NCBI GenBank assembly: GCA_964551295.1
Contig: CAZKDJ010000135.1
Location: forward strand, 1-11,616
Length of the DNA stretch: 11,616 nucleotides
From: JAFGED01 sp964551295
Lineage (GTDB): Bacteria; Chloroflexota; Anaerolineae; B4-G1
Direction of reading: 5' to 3'
Shown here: positions 7,283 to 11,616 of the stretch, in pieces
Layout of the letters: every line of letters starts with the position of its first letter
How positions within the stretch are numbered: position 1 is the stretch's first letter
The notes under the pieces: generated by a model
The model's database searches: none
What the model was told of the DNA's origin: nothing
What the model saw: only the letters and a program-made list of their open reading frames with translations
Translations under genes and position numbers: made by a program

Positions 7283-7951
7283 ATGAGGATAGCGCGCGCT
7301 GTGGACAAACGACGCCTGCTGCTGGCTTCTCAATCCCCCCGCCGCCGCGAGTTGCTGGCGTTGCTGGGGCTTCCCTTCAAGACCGACGCGTCCAACGTGG
7401 ACGAGGCGTCTCGATCGAACGAATCGCCGGCCGCGCTGGCTGCCCGCCTAAGCCAGGCCAAGGCGCGGGCGTGCTCTGTCAACCACGTTGTTGTCATCGC
7501 CTGTGATACCATCGTCGCCCACGCGGGCCAAGTGCTGGGCAAACCGGGCGACGCAGACGAAGCCGCGGAGATGCTCCACCGCCTGCGCGGAAGCCCTCAC
7601 AGCGTCTACACCGCCATCACTCTGCTGGACAAGGGCACGGAACGCAGTGTGACCGACGTCGCCGAGACGCAGGTGACCATGCGCGCGTACACAGAAACCG
7701 AGCTGGCCGCCTACGTCGCCAGCGGTGACCCGATGGACAAGGCCGGAGCGTACGCGATCCAACATCGCGGCTTCCACCCGGCCTCCGAGGTGCAGGGCTG
7801 CTTTGCCAACGTGATGGGCCTCCCGCTGTGCCACCTCACCCGCCACTTACGTGCGTGGGAAATCGATCCCCCGCAAGACGTCCCCGCCGCTTGCCAGGCC
7901 TACACCGGGCACCGCTGCGCCGTGTACCAAAGCATCCTGAGTGCAAAATGA
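7283..7951 (+). CDS. maf: Maf family nucleotide pyrophosphatase
   Basis: The Maf/HAM1-type enzymes hydrolyse non-canonical or pyrimidine nucleoside triphosphates (dTTP/UTP-type in the YhdE branch) to monophosphates. They are linked to septum formation and division arrest. The 222 residues carry the family signatures: LASQSPRRRELL (14-25), ACDTIV with probable catalytic Asp75, LGKP with Lys87, DKAGAYAIQ (152-160) and NVMGLPL. Asp75 is preceded by AC where GA is usual. After the family core, about 25 residues form a tail with Cys204 and Cys212, which I associate from memory with Chloroflexota Maf proteins. Start ATG 7283 is fixed by the promoter just before it. No Shine-Dalgarno is seen. The TGA stop overlaps the ATG of the PBP gene, so translation of the two is probably coupled. 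The exact substrate class is not assigned. Confidence 0.92.
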   Translation: MRIARAVDKRRLLLASQSPRRRELLALLGLPFKTDASNVDEASRSNESPAALAARLSQAKARACSVNHVVVIACDTIVAHAGQVLGKPGDADEAAEMLHRLRGSPHSVYTAITLLDKGTERSVTDVAETQVTMRAYTETELAAYVASGDPMDKAGAYAIQHRGFHPASEVQGCFANVMGLPLCHLTRHLRAWEIDPPQDVPAACQAYTGHRCAVYQSILSAK

Positions 7952-7988
7952 CCAATCCCAAATCTCCAATCTCCAATCTCCAATACAC
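7947..7988 (+). repeat. AAT-initial heptamer array over the maf/PBP junction
   Basis: Six consecutive seven-base units all begin AAT: AATGACC, AATCCCA, three exact copies of AATCTCC (7961-7981), and AATACAC. The array covers the four-base ATGA overlap and the first codons of the PBP gene. It resembles the heptanucleotide short tandem repeats described in cyanobacteria. Seven is not a multiple of three, so gain or loss of a unit would shift the PBP frame. Confidence 0.75.
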
Positions 7989-10149
7989 ACGCATCACCCT
8001 TCTCGCGCTACTTTTCCTGCTCATAAGCTGTAACGGGTCGCCGACGGCCACCATAACGCCCACGCTGACGTCCGCGCCTGTCTTTCCGCCCACGCCAACC
8101 CCCCTGCCCCCCACTCCCGACGCGGCCGCCGCTCTATTCCTAAACGCGTGGAAAGCGGAAGATTACGCAGGGATGTACGCCCGCCTCTCTCCCGAGAGCC
8201 AGGCAGCCATCGACGTCGATGCATTCACCCAGCGCTACCAGAACGCACTGAGCAGCGCCACGGTGCTCACCGTCACCACGCGACTCCAATCCGCTCTGCA
8301 GGAAAAAGACCACGCCCAGGTCGCCTTTCACCTGGAGCTGGATACCGCACTGGTGGGCTCCCTGATCACCGACACGGTCATGACGCTCAGTCTGCACGCT
8401 GGACAATGGTGGGTAGATTGGGATGCAGGGTTGATCTGGCCGCAACTAGCGGGCGGCCGTTATTTTCGCATGGACTATACGACGCCCTTACGCGCCAACA
8501 TCTACGACCGGAACGGCCTGGCCCTGGCCGCCGAGGGCACCATCGTCACCGTCGGCGTCATCCCCGGGCAGATTGAGGACGAGGGCGCGGTTTTGGAGAC
8601 CCTGGCGCTAGTCACCGGGCTCTCCGAAGAAGAGGTACGTGGCAAATACGCCGGTGCGCCTGCCGAGTGGAAAATCCCCATCGCCGACATCTCCGCCGAG
8701 GCCAGCGTAGACTACAACGACACTCTCTCCATTTCCGGCATCTATCGAGACGAAAAAGACGGACGTATCTATCCCCTAGAAGGCGTCGCATCCCACGTCG
8801 TCGGATGGGTAGCGCCGGTGCCGGCGGAGCAGCTGGATGCCTATCGGGCCAAGGGATACCGGGGCGACGAGTGGGTGGGTGTGTCGGGCCTGGAAGCTTT
8901 GGAAGAGGACATCCTAGCCGGCAAGCACGGCGGACGACTCCTGCTCGTCAATGCAGCAGGCGAAGAGATCGCTACCATCGCGGAGAGTTCGGCCTTTCCC
9001 AGCCGAGCCATTCACACCACCATCGACCGCAAATTCCAGGCGCAGGTCGAGCAGATTTTGGGCGGTCGCAAAGGAGCCATCGTCGTGCTCAATGCAAACA
9101 CCGGCGAGGTGCTGGCGATGGCAAGCGGGCCGGGCTTTGACTCGAACGTATTCGTCGGCCCGACTGGCGGAGACGAGCGCGCGCGGATCGTAACCGACCC
9201 GCGCCGTGTGCTCTTTAACCGCGCCACCCAGGCCACCTATCCCTCCGCCTCCGTGTTCAAGATCGTCACAATGTCCGCCGCAGTCGAAGAGGGCGGCATG
9301 CACCCCCAGAACACGAGTTTTTACTGCCCCGGCTTCTGGGAAGAGCTAGGCGAAGCCTACCGCAAGGGGTGTTGGAAAGAGGAAGGGCACGGGAACATCA
9401 CTCTCCAGGATGGCCTCACCGCCTCGTGCGACGTCGTGTTCTACTCCGTGGGAAAGAGACTCGACGAGACAAACCCAGAGATGCTTCCGCGGTTCGCCCG
9501 GGAGTTTGGCTTTGGGGAGCCGACGGGCATCGAAGGTGTGTTGGAGGAAGGCGGCCTGGTACCCGATCCCGCGTGGAAAGCCAGCGCCGTCGGTGAGGTG
9601 TGGTGGGTGGGCGACACGGTCAACCTGTCTATCGGGCAGGGCTACTTGCTGGTGACGCCGCTGCAGATCGCGCGCATGATCGCCGCCGTCGGCAACGGCG
9701 GCACGCTCTACCGCCCCTACGTCATCCGGAGCCTCGGCCCGGCCGGCGACATTCTCCCAGAACGGGTTTCCACGCCCGAGGTCGTCGGCACCCTGCCGGT
9801 CAGCCCGCAGAACCTGCAGGCCATCCAGGAGGCCCTGCTGGGCGTGACCACCAAGTCCATCGGCACCGCGCCCCAGCGCTTCTATGGACTGAGCATCCCC
9901 GTCGCCGGCAAGACAGGCACCGCCGAGGTCGGCGGGCCGGACACCCAGCCTCACTCCTGGTTCGCCGCCTATGCCCCGGACGACGATCCCGAGATCGCCA
10001 TAGCCATCATCGTGGAAAATGCAGGCGAGGGGACAACCGTGGCCGCGCCGCTGACGCGTCAGGTGATCGAGGCCTACTACGGCCTACGGCTCACGCCACT
10101 GCCACCAGCGGCGGAGGAGGGATACGTGCCGCCGACGCCAAGTCCATAG
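7948..10149 (+). CDS. MecA/PBP2a-type (class B1-like) penicillin-binding transpeptidase lipoprotein
   Basis: D,D-transpeptidase that cross-links peptidoglycan outside the membrane, 733 residues. The N-terminal hydrophobic segment (about 15-27) ends in a lipobox, LLIS-Cys28, so it is probably lipid-anchored. A Pro/Thr-rich linker follows (31-57), then an NTF2-like MecA_N domain (about 58-165, ending QWWVDWDAGLIWP) and a dimerisation domain (about 178-345: IYDRNG, YPLEGVASHVVGWVAPV, GVSGLE). The transpeptidase domain (about 372-708) has active-site Ser435 and Lys438 (SVFK), Ser493-Cys494-Asp495 as the SxN-like motif, and Lys655-Thr656-Gly657. There is no glycosyltransferase domain. The order and motifs parallel staphylococcal PBP2a and B. 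subtilis PbpC-like proteins. Reduced beta-lactam affinity is possible but not shown. ATG 7948 is chosen because the 40 upstream in-frame residues lie within maf and would block the lipoprotein signal. The TAG stop abuts the convergent hydrolase gene. Confidence 0.92.
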   Translation: MTNPKSPISNLQYTRITLLALLFLLISCNGSPTATITPTLTSAPVFPPTPTPLPPTPDAAAALFLNAWKAEDYAGMYARLSPESQAAIDVDAFTQRYQNALSSATVLTVTTRLQSALQEKDHAQVAFHLELDTALVGSLITDTVMTLSLHAGQWWVDWDAGLIWPQLAGGRYFRMDYTTPLRANIYDRNGLALAAEGTIVTVGVIPGQIEDEGAVLETLALVTGLSEEEVRGKYAGAPAEWKIPIADISAEASVDYNDTLSISGIYRDEKDGRIYPLEGVASHVVGWVAPVPAEQLDAYRAKGYRGDEWVGVSGLEALEEDILAGKHGGRLLLVNAAGEEIATIAESSAFPSRAIHTTIDRKFQAQVEQILGGRKGAIVVLNANTGEVLAMASGPGFDSNVFVGPTGGDERARIVTDPRRVLFNRATQATYPSASVFKIVTMSAAVEEGGMHPQNTSFYCPGFWEELGEAYRKGCWKEEGHGNITLQDGLTASCDVVFYSVGKRLDETNPEMLPRFAREFGFGEPTGIEGVLEEGGLVPDPAWKASAVGEVWWVGDTVNLSIGQGYLLVTPLQIARMIAAVGNGGTLYRPYVIRSLGPAGDILPERVSTPEVVGTLPVSPQNLQAIQEALLGVTTKSIGTAPQRFYGLSIPVAGKTGTAEVGGPDTQPHSWFAAYAPDDDPEIAIAIIVENAGEGTTVAAPLTRQVIEAYYGLRLTPLPPAAEEGYVPPTPSP

Positions 10150-10152
10150 CTA
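10147..10152. other. Abutting convergent stop codons (TAGCTA)
   Basis: The plus-strand TAG of the PBP gene and the minus-strand TAG of the hydrolase touch, forming the palindrome TAGCTA with no spacer. No U-rich hairpin terminator is visible nearby, so transcripts probably end inside the opposite gene or by a factor-dependent route. Confidence 0.85.
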
Positions 10153-11457
10153 CCGCTCCAACGGCTCCGCCCAACGCAGAGACAGATACGCTGGACGATA
10201 TGACCCATCTGGACGCATGAGACTGTAGGCAGAGATCGGGTTCCCTGAGCCCCAGGTCACCGCCAGATCCACGTTCCACAGAAACATCGGCCCAATCCAG
10301 GACCGCTCGTCTCCCATATGAAAAGCGTCCACGATGTACTCTGCTTGCTGCTCCTCGCTGACCTCCTGCGCATACTCCCACCCGGTCGTGTCCATCTCTC
10401 CCATGTTCTCGACCGATGGCCAGCCAAACTCGGTGGCCCAGAGCTTGTGCTCTGTGTCGCCATATTCGAGCATGATGGCGTGATAGTCCTCCAGCGTGTC
10501 GTGGAAGAAAAAGCTGGGGTGGTCGTTGTGGCTGGATGCGACGTGCTCCGCATCTTGCCAGCTCCCGTCGGGTGGATTAGCAAAGCCGTAAGGATGCACG
10601 CCGATGCCATCCACCCACTGGGCGACGCCGGCCTCGTACATCCCGCGCAGAAAGACGCGGTCGTCGATCGCCTCCACGCCATCGTTGATGCCGGTGACGG
10701 CCGGTGCGCCGCTGATGACGAGCGCGTCGGGGTCCGCTGCCCGCACCCCCTGACTTCCCTCGGCAACCAGCGCGACGAAACGCGCCGGATCGAGCGTATC
10801 GCCCCGCCACTCGCGGGCCAGGTTGGGCTCGTTCCACAGCTCGTAGGCCGCCACGCGACCTCGGTAGCGGGAGGCCAGTTGTCCCATAAAGCGGCCAAAC
10901 TCGGCATAATCCGCCGGCGGCCCGCTCTGTCCCTCCAACTCGCGCGTCCAATCCGGTGCGTGCACCACGCCCAAGACCAGCTTGAGGTCGAACGCCTCGC
11001 AGCCATCCACGACCCGATCCACGAGCTCCCAGTCTAAATCACCCGGCCCGTGCTCGATGGTATGCCACTCCACCTGCTGCTTGATCCACCCCACGCCCAA
11101 CCCCTGGACCCGGAACAATGTATCTTCCATATCACCGGCAAACAGATGCACCTGTACACCGTAATTGGGCTTGGGAACTGGCGGCGGCCAGGGCGTGGCC
11201 GTCGGCTTGGGCATAGGAGAAGGAGTCGGCAAAGGGCTGGCCGTAGAGGCTCCCTCACCACCCTGAACACCCGGCAAGTATATCGTATACGGAGTCAAAG
11301 AGGGAGAAGGAGGAAACACCGGCGATTCAGGCACGGGCGGATCTGAAACAGGTGCGGTGACCGTAGAGCTCACACCACAGCCAATGACCACAGCGCAGAG
11401 TAAGGCGATGACAAACACCTGCCGCGCTCGTTTTGAATTGCAAAAGAAAGTAAGCAT
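10150..11457 (-). CDS. Clan GH-A glycoside hydrolase-like lipoprotein
   Basis: Probable secreted, lipid-anchored glycosidase of 435 residues. The signal segment (about 11-26) ends in VIG-Cys27, a lipobox. It is followed by a Pro/Ser/Thr-rich linker (about 29-98) and a single TIM-barrel domain (about 99-430). WNEPN puts the likely acid/base at Glu210, and ATEFGW puts the likely nucleophile at Glu343. HPYG (288-291) and VGWIKQQVEW also fit GH5/GH39-like clan A enzymes. The substrate is not readable. No carbohydrate-binding module is seen. ATG 11457 is chosen over the in-frame ATG at 11523 because a strong promoter lies between them and because it gives a proper signal peptide. The TAG stop is directly next to the PBP stop on the other strand. 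The linker style matches that of the PBP. Confidence 0.88.
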   Translation of the reverse strand: MLTFFCNSKRARQVFVIALLCAVVIGCGVSSTVTAPVSDPPVPESPVFPPSPSLTPYTIYLPGVQGGEGASTASPLPTPSPMPKPTATPWPPPVPKPNYGVQVHLFAGDMEDTLFRVQGLGVGWIKQQVEWHTIEHGPGDLDWELVDRVVDGCEAFDLKLVLGVVHAPDWTRELEGQSGPPADYAEFGRFMGQLASRYRGRVAAYELWNEPNLAREWRGDTLDPARFVALVAEGSQGVRAADPDALVISGAPAVTGINDGVEAIDDRVFLRGMYEAGVAQWVDGIGVHPYGFANPPDGSWQDAEHVASSHNDHPSFFFHDTLEDYHAIMLEYGDTEHKLWATEFGWPSVENMGEMDTTGWEYAQEVSEEQQAEYIVDAFHMGDERSWIGPMFLWNVDLAVTWGSGNPISAYSLMRPDGSYRPAYLSLRWAEPLER

Positions 11458-11463
11458 CACATC

Positions 11464-11476
11464 CCATTTTAAATGG
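11464..11476. promoter_or_regulatory. 13-bp palindrome over the hydrolase -10 box
   Basis: CCATTT-T-AAATGG is a perfect 6-base inverted repeat around one base. It covers the -10 box of the hydrolase promoter. It could be a repressor operator, or simply AT-rich chance. No second copy was noticed in the window. Confidence 0.3.
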
Positions 11477-11493
11477 AAGTGGGCCTTTGTCAA
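11466..11493 (-). promoter_or_regulatory. Promoter of the glycoside hydrolase gene
   Basis: Minus strand: consensus -35 TTGACA (11488-11493), a 16-base spacer, and -10 TAAAAT (11466-11471). Eight bases separate the -10 from ATG 11457, again leaving almost no leader. It is divergent from the promoter at 11508-11536, with 14 bases between the two -35 boxes. Confidence 0.7.
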
Positions 11494-11507
11494 CCCACCA
11501 ACGCCTA

Positions 11508-11536
11508 TTGACAGGAGCCTCAAAACCGTTTACAAT
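11508..11536 (+). promoter_or_regulatory. Strong outward promoter at the right edge
   Basis: Consensus -35 TTGACA (11508-11513), a 17-base spacer, and -10 TACAAT (11531-11536), one base from consensus. Transcription should start near 11543 and run out of the window. No gene is visible in the remaining 70 or so bases, so the product may be a downstream gene or a small RNA. Confidence 0.7.
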
Positions 11537-11589
11537 GGCCTACGTCCGATCTGTAATTTGCAAGTATCATCTCAATATCTTGGGGGAAT

Positions 11590-11616
11590 GTAGGTCGGAT
11601 TGGCAATCCGACTTAC
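11590..11616. repeat. Near-perfect inverted repeat / RNA hairpin at the window edge
   Basis: Two 12-base arms around the loop GGC. The inner eight pairs (GTCGGATT with AATCCGAC) are perfect, and the outer four include one G-T wobble. In RNA this forms a stable 12-bp stem. The window ends at its last base, so a following T-run, which would make it a terminator, cannot be judged. It could also be a REP-like or MITE-end repeat. Confidence 0.7.

Noticed and set aside
7947..7988. Heptamer array as a CRISPR or iteron origin
   Set aside because: The units are contiguous with no spacers, there are only three exact copies, and no replication or cas gene is near.
9346..9954. 202-codon minus-strand frame, and the 206-codon plus-strand frame at 9600-10220
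   Set aside because: Both are out-of-frame with the transpeptidase domain, whose active-site motifs fix the true frame. They are low-complexity Arg/Gly/Pro-type shadows of GC-rich coding DNA.
10109..10138. CGGCGG...CCGCCG stem near the PBP stop as a terminator
   Set aside because: The six-pair stem has a long loop, lies in coding sequence, and has no T-run after it.
10318..11037. 239-codon plus-strand frame
   Set aside because: It is antisense to the glycoside hydrolase, which carries the catalytic WNEPN and ATEFGW motifs. There is no independent evidence for expression.
11357..11593. 78-codon plus-strand frame at the right edge
   Set aside because: It is mostly antisense to the hydrolase signal peptide and crosses both divergent promoters, with no ribosome site or recognisable protein.

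Overview
The window reads as one contiguous piece of a free-living bacterial chromosome, most likely from the Chloroflexota (Anaerolineae-like). This lineage call is inference. It rests on a large cytoplasmic multi-GAF hybrid histidine kinase, lipoproteins with long Pro/Thr-rich linkers after the lipobox cysteine, a Maf protein with a Cys-containing tail, and a moderately GC-rich composition. No phage, IS, integron, CRISPR, tRNA or rRNA signal was seen, and no gene-free stretch exceeds 300 bases.

Left part, 1-5093, rightward: the 3' part of a LysM/L,D-transpeptidase gene (cell-wall cross-linking) is followed after 38 bp by a very large sensor kinase. The kinase is split by one in-frame TAG at 2709-2711. 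The two halves (582-2711 and 2787-5093) are in the same frame and together make one 1503-codon architecture, REC-GAF(x5)-HisKA-HATPase-REC-REC, with the fourth GAF domain cut by the stop.

Middle part: convergent to the kinase, a cation diffusion facilitator (about 5119-6561, minus strand) carries three consecutive copies of the cytoplasmic ZT-dimer-like domain instead of one. Back-to-back promoters in 6562-6693 separate it from a rightward 178-aa protein of unknown function whose C-terminal half looks like a winged helix.

Right part: maf (7283-7951) overlaps by four bases (ATGA) a MecA/PBP2a-type (class B1-like) penicillin-binding transpeptidase (7948-10149) predicted to be a lipoprotein. 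The overlap lies in an array of AAT-initial heptamers. A clan GH-A glycoside hydrolase lipoprotein (10150-11457, minus) converges on it with no spacer between stop codons. At the right edge a near-consensus promoter fires out of the window into a hairpin.

The recurring theme is the cell envelope: peptidoglycan cross-linking (L,D-transpeptidase, PBP), division-linked Maf, metal efflux, and a secreted or surface hydrolase, with a soluble signalling kinase next to the first of these. Three of five readable promoters put the -10 box only 8-9 bases before the start codon, which suggests leaderless mRNAs. No clearly new multi-gene system was found. The most notable items are the split kinase, the heptamer array at the PBP start, the triplicated CDF tail and the promoter/hairpin at the right edge.
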